Below are positions 54,666-64,000 of a stretch of 64,000 bases of DNA, one piece after another (within the stretch, counting starts at the first letter, position 1; each line of letters starts with the position of its first letter). Source of the stretch: Brachypterus glaber (taxonomy: Eukaryota > Arthropoda > Insecta > Coleoptera > Kateretidae); NCBI GenBank assembly GCA_958510825.1, contig OY294049.1, positions 28,071,120-28,135,119 of the forward strand. Reading direction: 5' to 3'. Position numbers and translations under genes: made by a program. The notes under the pieces are model-generated. The model was not told the origin of the DNA. It saw only the letters and a list, made by a program, of their open reading frames with translations, and searched no databases.

Positions 54666-55372
54666 AAGTATAAAAAAGTATAAAGTATAATAAATAAAAT
54701 ATCGTTTTTTTAAACATTTTTATGGTAATTCAGAGATAAAAACCTTTATATTTTATATTTTTACAAAATTTGGTAAAATCGCGCATTTAAATACCTTTTT
54801 CTAATTAGCTAAGGATGCATTATTGCGATGATTCGTTTCTCACATGTGCATATTGTGTACATATTTAAGTCGTATTAATAAGAATTCTTTACCTTAGAGC
54901 TTCGTTTTATAATCCATCGAAATCATTTAGTAGAAGTACTTAGACATGTTATTCATTATGCAAAAATAATTATAATTTATTTATTAACATACTATTTATT
55001 TAAATTATGGTCATTCAGTTAGATTACATTTATTACTGATTTAAATCTCTAACGGTACAATTTGTAAACGTTTCTATAATTACATATCAACGCTTATGTT
55101 TCGTCTATCTAGAAAGCAAGAATAATGTTCTACATTACTTTTTACACAGATTACTCGGTAATTATTACACATTAATTGTTGTTATTTATTGCTACAGATT
55201 AATATATCTGACACTATATGTAAGTTGAGTTTATTAGCAAGTTGTTAATATTGGGTAATTTTACCAGACCTTAACGCCTGCTTCGAAGAAAATGTCTTCA
55301 AGAAATATTAAGTATATATTATTTGAAGTAAGAAAATAAAATCTTAACGTCTTCATAAAAATAATTTATTAT
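54666..55372. other. AT-rich stretch without recognisable features
   Basis: No gene, RNA or clear repeat recognised. Confidence 0.5.
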
Positions 55373-55713
55373 AATTGAAGGGTCCAGTGGAACGATGAGG
55401 TTTCATTTTTTTTTTTGGACTTTTTTTCGCGTCGTCTGTTAGCTTGTAACGTGAAATATTAACTAACAAAACCTTACAGGGGATAAACAATGAGATTCCA
55501 TTAAAAACTTACATCTTTGAAATGAATAAAAATGTTGATATACCTACATGATGTTTTTATTCGTGCCTTGATTCAACATGGGGTCCCTCAGAAAGAACTA
55601 TAAATTTCATTAAAATTATTGGTTCAAACATCAAAATAAAAACTATTTCACCAGTAGTTGCGAAACTTTTTAAAAAATGGAACCTCATCGATTTTTCACT
55701 GGACCTTTCAATT
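55373..55713. mobile_element. TIR element, 341 bp, AATTGAAGG ends
   Basis: AATTGAAGGGTCCAGTGGAA, CGATGAGGTT and CATTTTTT are mirrored by AAAAAATGGAACCTCATCG and TTCACTGGACCTTTCAATT, about 40 bases with a few mismatches. The interior is AT-rich; the 61-codon minus frame overlapping the right TIR is not convincing. Confidence 0.7.
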
Positions 55714-55917
55714 ACCTTGCACTCTAAAAACATATCCAGCAATTATTGTAGGCGATTTATTACCAGCAATTGTTATAGTAAATTTAAAGCCTAACTGTAT
55801 TTTTAAATAGCGATTGTAAAAATACCTTAATTTTTGAAGTAAATTTAAAGCGTTTGGACTTGAGGCGCTGTCTTCAGTTTGGTGTTTATGCGTGTATTTG
55901 TTTCGACTACTCCGGTA

Positions 55918-56125
55918 GGTTTACTCAGCGTCCGTTTGGAGTTTATTTAAATTATCATTCCACAGGTTTACTCAGCGTCCGTTTGGAGTTTATTTAAATT
56001 ATCATTCCACAGGTTTACTCAGCGTCCGTTTGGTGTTTATTTAAATTACCATTCCACAGCTTTACTTAGCGTCCGTTTGGTGTTTATTTAAAATATCATG
56101 CCACAGGTTTACTCAGCGTCCAACT
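55918..56125 (+). repeat. 47-bp tandem repeat, about 4.5 units
   Basis: GGTTTACTCAGCGTCCGTTT starts units at 55918, 55965, 56012, 56059 (GCTTTACTTAGC variant) and 56106 (partial), exactly 47 bases apart. Each unit ends TTAAATTATCATTCCACA. Units differ by one to three substitutions. The head unit is preceded by GACTTGAGGCGCTGTCTTC. The array is non-coding and lies 180 bases from the second N gap. Confidence 0.9.
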
Positions 56126-56300
56126 TAAGTCGGGTACGTTTAAATAGAGAAGAAAATATGGTAACCGTTTTTTGCGCGAACTTATTGAATTGGCTGACAA
56201 CTCCCGCCAAATCCTCATCTTTTCGGTAAGGTTCTTCGCACGTGGTCGTTATCAAGTGTTAAAAGTTCAAAATGTACCATTTTCGAGAAAGGACATGTAC

Positions 56301-56500
56301 NNNNNNNNNNNNNNNNNNNNNNNNNNNNNNNNNNNNNNNNNNNNNNNNNNNNNNNNNNNNNNNNNNNNNNNNNNNNNNNNNNNNNNNNNNNNNNNNNNNN
56401 NNNNNNNNNNNNNNNNNNNNNNNNNNNNNNNNNNNNNNNNNNNNNNNNNNNNNNNNNNNNNNNNNNNNNNNNNNNNNNNNNNNNNNNNNNNNNNNNNNNN
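56301..56500. other. Assembly gap, exactly 200 N
   Basis: A second run of exactly 200 N, flanked by a 47-bp repeat on the left and a 135-bp repeat array on the right. Frames reported across it would be artefacts. Confidence 0.97.
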
Positions 56501-56700
56501 AATGCCCATCTTCGTATATTATTTTCGGGTACTTATTTTAACCAGGGACGTGCGAAACGGGTGGCCTTATTCGTTTTTTGCCCCTAACTTTTTTCTGTGT
56601 AATTTTTTTGTCATTTTATTTTCAGAAGATGACTTCTCAGGTCAATATACATAAAAAGGTGCTCTTGTTGTAATACTGTAGGATTAACCGTTTTCGAGAA
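56501..56700 (+). repeat. Internal fragment of the CAGGGTGA foldback family
   Basis: TTTTAACCAGGGACGTGCGA, TTTTTGCCCCTAACTTTTTT, ATAAAAAGGTGCTCTTGTTG and TAGGATTAACCGTTTTCGAG follow the same order as the arms of 32990-34696. The fragment begins at the N gap, so its left part may be missing from the assembly. Confidence 0.55.
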
Positions 56701-57830
56701 AAATTTCTATTTTAGTTGTGGGGGGGCTAAACACTATTTACCCCTCACCGCTCTTGTTAAGGGTGCGCATGGTTTTATTTTGGTTGTGAAAGAGACTTAC
56801 TATTAGATAGTAATAAATTTTTTTAACTTTTTTATTAAATAACAGTTCTGCGCGGGGCTGAAGGTAAACATTATTTACACCTTATTGCTCTTGTTAAGGG
56901 TGCCCAACCTTTTATTTTGATTGTGCAAGGTTGTGCAAGTTTTTTTTTAATATATTACATTTTTGGGTCAAATTTAGTTCTGTGGGGGGGGGGGGGGGGG
57001 CTGACGGTAAACATTATTTACCACTCACCGCTCTTGTTAAGGGTGCGCAAGCTTTTATTTTGGATGTGCAAGGTTGTGCAAGCTTTTTTTTAATATACCA
57101 CAACATTTTTCGGTCAATTTTCGTTCTGGGGGGGGGCTGACGGTAAACATTATTTACCCGTTACCGCTTATGTTAAGGGTGCGCAAGCTTTTATTTTGGT
57201 TGTGCAAGGTTGTGCAAGCTTTTTTTTAACATACTACAACATTTTTCGTTCAATTTTAGTTCTGGGGGGGGCTGACGGTAAACATTATTTACCCCTCACC
57301 GCTCTTGTTAAGGGTGCGCAAGCTTTTATTTTGGTTGTGCAAGGTTGTGCAAGCTTTTTTTAACATACTACAACATTTTTCGTTCAATTTTAGTTCTGGG
57401 GGGGGGCTGACGAAAAACATTATTTGCCCCTCACCGCTCTTGTTAAGGGTGCGCAAGCTTTTATTTTGGTTGTGCAAGGTTGTGCAAGCTTTTTTTTAAC
57501 ATACTACAACATTTTTCATTCAATTTTAGTTCTGGGGGGGGCTGACGGTAAACATTATTTACCCCTCACCGCTCTTGTTAAGGGTGCGCAAGCTTTTATT
57601 TTGGTTGTGCAAGCTTGTGCAAGCTATTTACTATTAGATTGTAGTGAAAAATTTTAACTTTTTTACTGGGGGGGGCTAAGGTCAAGTTAGCCCCCCCCAC
57701 GGTTTTTTTCATATAATTAACCAAAGGTTAGTGCGCAAGCTTTTTTTTGGTTGTGCAAGTTGTGTGCAAACTACCTATGTATTTTTCGACCCTAAGTTTT
57801 AACTGGGGGGGGCTAACTTGACCGACCCAT
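56701..57830 (+). repeat. 135-bp tandem repeat array with poly-G tracts
   Basis: Units share CTGACGGTAAACATTATTTA, CCCCTCACCGCTCTTGTTAA, GGGTGCGCAAGCTTTTATTT, TGGTTGTGCAAGGTTGTGCA and a G7-G17 run. CTGACG starts at 57001, 57137, 57272, 57407 and 57542, a period of 135-136. Diverged units lie on both sides (56720-56990 and 57640-57830). Low stop density in several frames gives long artefactual ORFs on both strands. The G-run after TTTAGTTCT reaches at least 15 at about 56986-57000. Confidence 0.9.
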
Positions 57831-58042
57831 TAAATTAACAAAGGTTAGGGTTGACACTGTAAACATTGGCAATGTCAACTCGGCATTTATATGATCAAAA
57901 TGTGAGGAGCGGCTCATTGTAGATCTAAATGCCGAGCTCACGCATGCGGTTAAGTGGCAATTTCACATTGAAAATACTTACACTTTCAAACCTAACCTCC
58001 GTTAATTTAATTGCTTCGTTGTTTCCAAAGCACTGTGCAAAA

Positions 58043-58116
58043 ATGAAGAATAAGAAGAAGAAGAAGATGAAGAAGAAGAAGAAGAAGAAGAAGAAGAAGA
58101 AGAAGAAGAAGAAGAA

Positions 58117-58163
<47 letters not shown>

Positions 58164-58206
58164 AGAAGAAGAAGAAGAAGAAGAAGAAGAAGAAGAAGAA
58201 GAAGAT
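58043..58206 (+). repeat. (GAA)n microsatellite, about 160 bp
   Basis: An almost pure AAG/GAA tract with a few ATG and AGG interruptions. On the plus strand it reads as poly-lysine and on the minus strand as poly-phenylalanine, neither of which is a gene. A purine/pyrimidine mirror tract of this length can adopt triplex structures (general knowledge). Confidence 0.97.
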
Positions 58207-58730
58207 CATCTCGTGTGATACATTATTACGATAATGTTATCAGAAAAAAAACAACTGTAAAAATGTAAAAATCCAAAATAGCGCCCGTAAGAAAAAACGA
58301 AGTTAAGTGTTGTAACTCTTGTATATAAAATGTCATGGAAAATAATTTAAACGATCTTGTATCTCTTATAATAACCGAGATACCCATGCTTGAGGTCGAA
58401 AAACGGGCACCCTGTGTACTATACTTGCCTATACCGTATATAGGCAAGTTTCATTTTATCTGTGTATATTTTAAAATTTGTACATAAATCAACACACTGC
58501 AAACGAGAATAAAAAAATATCTCTTAAATTACCATTGTATACCTTGAAGGTATAATTTACAGAAATGCAATATAACATTTTTGACTGAACCAACTTTAAA
58601 ACAAATAATTAAAATTAATACGCGCCTGAAGCTAAAATAAGATTTATTTTCGCATAATATTATTATATTACAGAAGTAAAACTACACTCGGGCGCAATTG
58701 TTTAGGTACAAATATAGTTATTATACTATT

Positions 58731-59050
58731 CACAGGGCGTGCGCTAGAATAGTATTATACGATAGTTTCGAGTTTCCCAAAATTGCAAAAAAATGTCCTA
58801 GACTAAAAATTCTTGGATACAAATATGTTTCATGAAAAAAATAAAAAACTTTAAAATTGTCCGTCTGTCTGTATGTTTGTCTGTCCGTCCGTCCGTTTGT
58901 CCGATATGACGTTTTTGTGGTAACGAAAACTCAAGAACAAATAATCCGATTGACTTGAAATTTTTAGGAAAAATTAAGTTCTGTGAGGGGAAGATTCCTA
59001 CTCTTTTTGACAGTAATCCTCCCAAAAACAAAAAAGGTATCGGGGGTTAA
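58731..59050. repeat. CCGTCCG-type dispersed repeat, second long copy
   Basis: Collinear with 16481-16765. It has the longest CCGTCCG tract of this set: CCGTCTGTCTGTATGTTTGT followed by CTGTCCGTCCGTCCGTTTG. The minus-strand 77-codon frame with TDGRTDKHTDRR residues is produced by this tract. Confidence 0.6.
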
Positions 59051-59295
59051 ACATAAAAAAAATTAAAAAACTATTTTCAATTTTTTTTTTATTTTTTTTT
59101 TGTATTTTGCTAAAAGAAAATAAAAAAAATAGTTAAAAAGTTAGGTTATTATTTTTTTTAAATAATTTTTTGTTCTTTAAAAAAAGATGTTTAAAAAAAA
59201 TTGTTAATCTTTTTTTTTTTTTTTTCTTTTCAGTTGGAAAATTTGCAGTATACTTACCATTTACTGGGAATAGTACACATGTACACATATTTGTG

Positions 59296-59496
59296 CCTCG
59301 TACTATTCTACTTAATTAAGCATCCCCTAAGTCCAGGACTTGTGTGGGCTAGTAGTAGATGGAACCACCGTTATACTGACTTTCGAACCAGTTTATAGGA
59401 AGTGTCCGTTTCACTTATCGCCTTCGCCAAATTTCAATTATTAATTAACTGTTGGCTTGCTATGCATACGCGCTAGCCACTACGCTATGCCTCCCA
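59296..59496 (-). mobile_element. tRNA-derived SINE, second copy with altered head
   Basis: The body matches 11981-12140 closely (CCTCGTACTATTCTACTTAA, CATCCCCTAAGTCCAGGACT, AAATTTCAATTATTAATTA). On the minus strand the head reads GGCATAGCGTAGTGGCTAGC, a good A box, but there is no B box before the body begins. So the head either lost about 40 bases or derives from a different tRNA source than the first copy. Confidence 0.65.
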
Positions 59497-59510
59497 TTTG
59501 GGTTTTTATA

Positions 59511-60232
59511 CAGGGTGACCAGTACCTGCCATTCCAAAATTTAAGGGGTGATTCTAGATCCAAAAATATGAAAAAAAGTTTCTATAAAGGGTAGTCCGAA
59601 AATGATCCCTAAGGGAGCTACGGCCCTTCGAAGATGACATATTAAATGGGAAACAAATAAGAGCATCAATAAAATTTTAATGCTGTAGGGTGGTTCTTTA
59701 TTTAAAACTAAGCAAATAAGTATTCTTCACCAAAACACCTAAATTTAATATTAAAGGAATAATGGCTTTTTAAAAAGTTACATTTCTGGTGGCACAAAAT
59801 GTTACTTCCTCTTAATTGAATTTTTTTAAAACGGTTACTCCTACAGTGTTACACCGTAAATTTTTTTATGTATTTTTACTCAAGAAATCTATATTTTTTA
59901 GAAAAAATCAAAAAAAAACTACACATAAAAAAGTTTGGGGCAAAAATGTGTTAAGCCTCACATATTTTGTCGGTCTAAGCAAGCATCTGGATAAATTCAA
60001 AAAAATAAATTAACATAAACTTATTGTCCTTATTAATACTAGTATACATGCAAAAGCTCTAGCTTAAAGGGTACCAGATTTATAATTTAAAAACCTTATT
60101 TTTATTACAATTTTAAAGGGCCGTAGCTCCCTTAGGTCTCAGTTTCGGACCAACCTTTATAGGAACTTTTTTGATCTTTTTGGATGTAGAATCAGCTCTT
60201 AAATATTGGCATGCCAGTTATTGATCACCCTG
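59511..60232. mobile_element. Foldback element with CAGGGTGA ends and TATA flanks
   Basis: Left CAGGGTGACCAGTACCTGCC, AATTTAAGGGGTGATTCTAG and GGGAGCTACGGCCCTT are mirrored at the right by AAGGGCCGTAGCTCCC, TAGAATCAGCTCTTAAATAT and CAGTTATTGATCACCCTG. TATA lies on both sides (59507-59510 and 60232-60236 region), consistent with a TA-type target duplication. Internal blocks match 32990-34696 and 44739-45251. Non-coding. Confidence 0.75.
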
Positions 60233-60544
60233 TATAATGGAATGCGTAGCATTACATATCTTCAAGGCTTGTTCTATACTTAGCATAATAAAATTAATTT
60301 TATTATAAATAAATATTTATTATTTAACGAAATAAGGGTAATAATAATAATACAGTTACAATAATACTGCTTGTTATTTTATATTATTGACACCGTTCTA
60401 TTTTTTTACAATAAAAAAGATTATTTAAAAAAAGTACTATTTACACGTAAATCCATATAGATATAATAGATATATCCACAGCATATTATGCTGTAGACAA
60501 GATATGTAGTCAAAATTTCATATTTGTTTTAAATAGTTTAGCGA

Positions 60545-60684
60545 ATAACCAGAAAAGGTTTCCCCGAGAGCCTAAAGGCCCCTAGAAAAACAAAAAAAAT
60601 GCCCTTTTATCTACAGTTAATTTTCGTGCTAATCGCATAGCAAAGTTTTTCTTTAGGCTCTCGGGGGAACCTGTTTCAAAGGTG
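60545..60684. repeat. Short inverted repeat, about 140 bp
   Basis: AGGTTTCCCCGAGAGCCTAA and TTAGGCTCTCGGGGGAACCT are inverse over 20 bases with a 90-base spacer that contains TCTACAGTTAATTTTCG. Probably a MITE. Confidence 0.55.
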
Positions 60685-60781
60685 CAAGTCCCTTGCCAAA
60701 CAAATTTGCACTACTATATTTCAAGAACGCTTTGACATAAAGACTTAAAGTTAGTTTCAAACATTTTCTATTATATATATA

Positions 60782-61392
60782 CAGAGCGGTCCAAAAGTCA
60801 CCCCCCCCCCCTCTTAACTTTTGAACTAGTTGAGATATCGACTTCAAATTTGGAACTTTTAAATAAGACAACTTAAACTATCTTTTAGCATATATTTAAT
60901 ACTTTCAGCTCTTAAAATGTGGGTAGGGGAGCATGGGGCACATTTTTTTAAATGGAAAGGGGGGTCGTGTAATACATAATTTTAAAGCTTATAAAATTCT
61001 CCATTTAACTCCATATTTTTAAATTAAAAAAAAAAATTGGGTTTAAAATGGGGTTGAAAATGTCAAAATTCCTCTAAAAAAAAACAAATAATTTTTTAAA
61101 AATGCCTAATTTCATCATAAAAAAATGTTAATTATACTTTTAAACTAATTTTAGTAAATAGTAGTTTAAATAGAGAATTTTATAAGCTCTAAAATGATGT
61201 ATCACACGACCCCCTTTTCCATTTAAAAAAATGTGCCCCCATGCCCCCCTGCCCACATTTTAAGAGCTGAAAATATCAAATATATGCTAAAATATAGTTT
61301 AAGTTGTCTTATTTAAGAGTTCTAATTTTGAAGTCTATATCTCAACTCGTTCAAAAGTTAAAGGGGGGGGGGGTGACTTTTAGACCGCACTG
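60782..61392. mobile_element. Foldback element with CAGAGCGGTC ends and poly-C/poly-G arms
   Basis: CAGAGCGGTCCAAAAGTCAC, a C10 run, TTAACTTTTGAA, AGACAACTTAAACTATCTTT, TCTTAAAATGTGGG and GGGGTCGTGTAATACAT are mirrored at the right by ATGTATCACACGACCCCC-like, CCCACATTTTAAGAGC, AGTTTAAGTTGTCTTATT, TTCAAAAGTTAAAG, a G11-type run and GTGACTTTTAGACCGCACTG. Arms are about 250 bases; TATA on both sides. Non-coding. Confidence 0.75.
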
Positions 61393-62084
61393 TATATTAA
61401 ATCGTTCGTTGAAATATAGTAGTGCTTCTTTAATCCGGCTGTATAATCTGGTTAAGCCTGTCTCTTAAATATACCAAACAAACTACACAATTATCACTAG
61501 ACAAATACTAAGCAAGAAGGTCGTATCTAAAAATATAAGTTTTCCCATTCTTGGTATCTTTGCAGCTTACTTAAACTGTTATTATCCAAAAAAAAATGTA
61601 TAGGTATTGCATTTTAAGATATTTATTCACTTGAAAATATTGGGGGTTTTCCATTTAAATAAGTACTTAGATTATACTCAGTTAAGTGTTAAATCTAACT
61701 AATCAGGGAGTCTAAACCGGACAGTTAACAGAATAATCTAAGTACTCAGTCAAATCAAAAACCTCTATTGTTATTGTACAGATATCTGAGAACAAAACTG
61801 CAGAAACGAGGGCAGAATAAAACAAATAAATATTGTAAATTACCCCAGTTTGAGAAATCAGCGATCCTGCAACTGCCAGTAATTATTTTGAAAATATCTT
61901 ATCTTCTTTTCTTAAACTGAGTATGAAAATAAATATAATGCTTCACAATCTATAGTATACACATCGAAGATACAAGTAGCTTTTTCCTGGTGAAGTTTTA
62001 AGTTAAACTGAACTAAATCGTATTAGGATATTTCTTATTTTTAAGTGGACTGTTTTGTTTTTAAATGTTTTGTTTTTAGTTTAA
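61393..62084. other. AT-rich stretch without recognisable features
   Basis: Around 61600-61765 there is a weak inverted pair (AAGTACTTAGATTATACTCA with ATAATCTAAGTACTCAGTC). Nothing else is recognised. Confidence 0.45.
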
Positions 62085-62630
62085 TATGATTGACTCTTTT
62101 AATGAAGATAATTTTTCCTGAAAAAATTACGTTGATAGCGGATTTTCTTTAATTTTTTTGATTTTTTAAAAGTTGAGCCCCCTAAAACTTTTTTATATTA
62201 GGTAGATTTTTTTTCAAACTTGGCACAAGTGAAGCTTCTAATAAAAGAAATTTGTTCTGAAAAAATTGGGTTGATCGCAATTCTCCTTCTATTTATACAT
62301 ATATTTTTTAAAGTTTAGTCCCCTATAACTTTTTTGTTTTTGGAGGATTTTTTCAAATTTATTACGATTGTCCTTTTTTATAAGAGTATTTTTTTTCTAA
62401 AAATAAAGTTAATCGAATATTTTCTTCCAATATTTTAGTTTTTTTTAAATGTTTAGCCCTCATAAAAAACTTTCTTATTTTTAGGGTGATTATTTTCAAT
62501 TTCAATAAGCTTCGTGCCCTTACTAAGATTGATTTTTCCTGAAAATTTGAAGTAATTCTTTTTCGAGTGCTGACAAGGAATAGTCTCATGCGGACGGACG
62601 GTCGGACGGACCGACAGATAAACAGAGATT
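62085..62630 (+). repeat. 138-bp tandem repeat array ending in a GGACGGACGG tract
   Basis: Four units are marked by TGAAAAAATTACGTTGAT (62118), TGAAAAAATTGGGTTGAT (about 62256), AAAAATAAAGTTAATCG (about 62399) and TGAAAATTTGAAGTAAT (about 62536). Each is followed by a TTTTCTT-rich stretch and GTTTAG(T/C)CC(C/T)-type sequence. The array ends in GCGGACGGACGGTCGGACGG at about 62589. It joins the CCGTCCG dispersed family, whose other copies carry one or two units. Confidence 0.6.
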
Positions 62631-62921
62631 TTAAAAGGTTGTTAAGAATAATTATAAAATAGACAATTAAAGTCCAATTTTTTTTTTATTTTGGGCATTT
62701 CTCTTTTTTCGGTATCTGAAGTACACTTAAAATACTCCTCTGCTGTGAACCTACAAGGAGTATAACAATGCAGTTTTTTTAATGAGGGACGTAATCCTTG
62801 ATCTTTACATAAAATGTTTGTTTGCTACTGTTTATAGTAACTTGTATTTAGTACAAACATGTGCTAAATCATCTCTTCATGTCTACCTTCAATCGCTAAA
62901 TCAATCTCATGGATATAAATT

Positions 62922-63011
62922 ATACTGGACATAATTAGATTTCACTTTTACCAAAATAATATGAACATACTGGACATAATTAGATTTCACTTTTACCAAA
63001 ATAATATGAAC
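62922..63011 (+). repeat. Perfect 45-bp tandem duplication
   Basis: ATACTGGACATAATTAGATT starts at 62922 and again at 62967, and the whole 45-base unit, ending AATATGAAC, is repeated without mismatch by eye. A very recent slip or an assembly duplication. Confidence 0.85.
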
Positions 63012-64000
63012 GATTTTATGTATGACATTCATAAATAGAGATTCTTTAAAATGTCAGTATTAAAATTATAAGTACCTTATAAGCTTAATGAAAAAATAAA
63101 TCTAATTTCTTCGAGGTTTGGAATATTTTATTAATAAAAATAATAATATAACTTTGTTATCACGTGAGTACTCCTAGAAAAATATTCCAAAAGTTATGCA
63201 AATTTTAGTATCCGTTTGAAATTTTTTACTTTACAATAGATTATCAACTAGTACTAGTAACGAAAAAACATTGTTATAAGATTTTTATAAAATTTATATT
63301 GTCTTAAAAAAATTACGATTGTCCAAAGGAAAAAGTGGTTTCGGTCAGATTTAGCTAAACTTTTAATATATTACCATATAAACCATTCAATTTTGTTTTG
63401 GGGTGTCAATGAGCTTTTTCACTATCAAATTTGTTTTCGGCACTGAAAAATACTCAAAATAAATATATTCTGGTTCCCGGGATCTATCGCAGCCGGTCTT
63501 TTTGACCTAAGATTTGCTAAAACTGTTCGTGTTGGCGGGTTGCACATGCGCCATCTTTAGACTCCAGTTTATTCCCCTAAGTAACGTGCATTTTTGCACG
63601 TATTAAGTAGTTCAATCGAAGATCGTGACAAGGAAGGCTCTAGATAAGATTGACCAAACTGCGACCGATAGTGTTACGTAAACTGTTGGTGTTTTTGACC
63701 CTATTTCGACTTGTAGCGTAAGTTTTATTTTCTTTATTATTATTTAGTGTTCACGTGAATAATTAAGTTAAAGTTTTTGACACTGTTCGTTATAAAGTTT
63801 TTTTTTGTAAATGCGTTTGTATTATTAAATATAGTGGCAACTGATGACTCAAAAATTAAAAAAAATATATTTATTTTAAAAATTTACTTATATTTCTTAA
63901 AAAAAAAACAAAGTGATTGGCACTATCCATCGCTTTTAAGTCTAAGGACTATAAAAATTGTGAGAATTTAAGAAACGTGTTGAGCGGGAAAATAACCGAC
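63012..64000. other. Right edge: non-coding, possible promoter or first-exon-like patch
   Basis: The stretch to 63500 is AT-rich and empty. From about 63530 to 63720 composition rises (TGGCGGGTTGCACATGCGCC, AAGTAACGTGCATTTTTGCA, GATAGTGTTACGTAAACTG) and ends in a GTAAGT at 63718-63723 that would make a good 5' splice site. An untranslated first exon of a gene reading rightward, or the 5' end of a retroelement, would both fit. The short frame at 63777-63971 is not convincing. Confidence 0.25.

Noticed and set aside
55918..56125. CRISPR-like array of 47-bp repeats
   Set aside because: Units are directly adjacent with no variable spacers and the genome is clearly eukaryotic; it is a minisatellite.
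56931..57657. Several 60-77 codon frames of repeated VKGAQAFIL residues
   Set aside because: By-products of the 135-bp tandem repeat on both strands.
57925..58234. Poly-lysine and poly-phenylalanine frames
   Set aside because: Produced by the (GAA)n microsatellite.

Overview
This 64 kb window looks like a gene-poor, AT-rich stretch of a repeat-laden arthropod, most likely insect, genome. The evidence is the kind of mobile elements present: a non-LTR retrotransposon with an APE endonuclease and reverse transcriptase, a Jockey-type RT fragment, a DUF4817-like helix-turn-helix start, a Tc1-like transposase relic, tRNA-derived SINEs and many small inverted-repeat elements. There is no operon layout, no rRNA and no convincing complete host gene. 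The only host-like coding signal is a possible terminal exon at 518-723 (67 codons behind an acceptor-like AG). Two runs of exactly 200 N (23971-24170, 56301-56500) are scaffold gaps, each beside tandem repeats.

Layout. 1-400: 5' end of a mobile element with a DUF4817-like N-terminus, minus strand. 518-723: possible last exon. 2.3-7.4 kb: SINE-like tRNA relic, inverted repeats, a 263-bp tandem duplication and TIR elements. 7.96-11.6 kb: a nearly complete non-LTR retrotransposon (minus), split only by two homopolymer frameshifts and inserted among degenerate repeats that carry a hammerhead-like CTGATGA...GAAAC motif. 12-15 kb: SINE, hAT-type MITE, palindromic MITEs, a 12-bp minisatellite, and a TTAA-flanked (piggyBac-type) MITE nested in a foldback. 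16.5-31 kb: tRNA-like relic and several foldback elements, including a long palindrome nested in an older inverted repeat (28.2-29.7 kb). 32.4-34.7 kb: a foldback whose left arm was recently duplicated. 37.5-38.25 kb: GC-richer tandem repeats. 39.3-40.9 kb: a TIR element interrupted by a 5'-truncated Jockey-like retrotransposon. 42.6-46.6 kb: a 4-kb inverted repeat with arms of about 1.2 kb or more; comparing its arms shows two later MITE insertions. 47.0-47.95 kb: Tc1 relic with both TIRs. 48-64 kb: more TIR and foldback elements, 47-bp, 135-bp and 138-bp tandem repeats, a long (GAA)n tract and a second SINE copy.

The main theme is an unusual density of inverted-repeat (foldback) elements. 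Several share termini of the form C(A/C)GGGTGAT beside TATA-like targets, which suggests one non-autonomous DNA-transposon lineage (inference). The elements form a layered insertion record: MITE in foldback, retrotransposon in TIR element, MITE in palindrome arm. No autonomous partner for the foldback elements is visible. All similarity statements are by-eye comparisons within the window; no database search was run.
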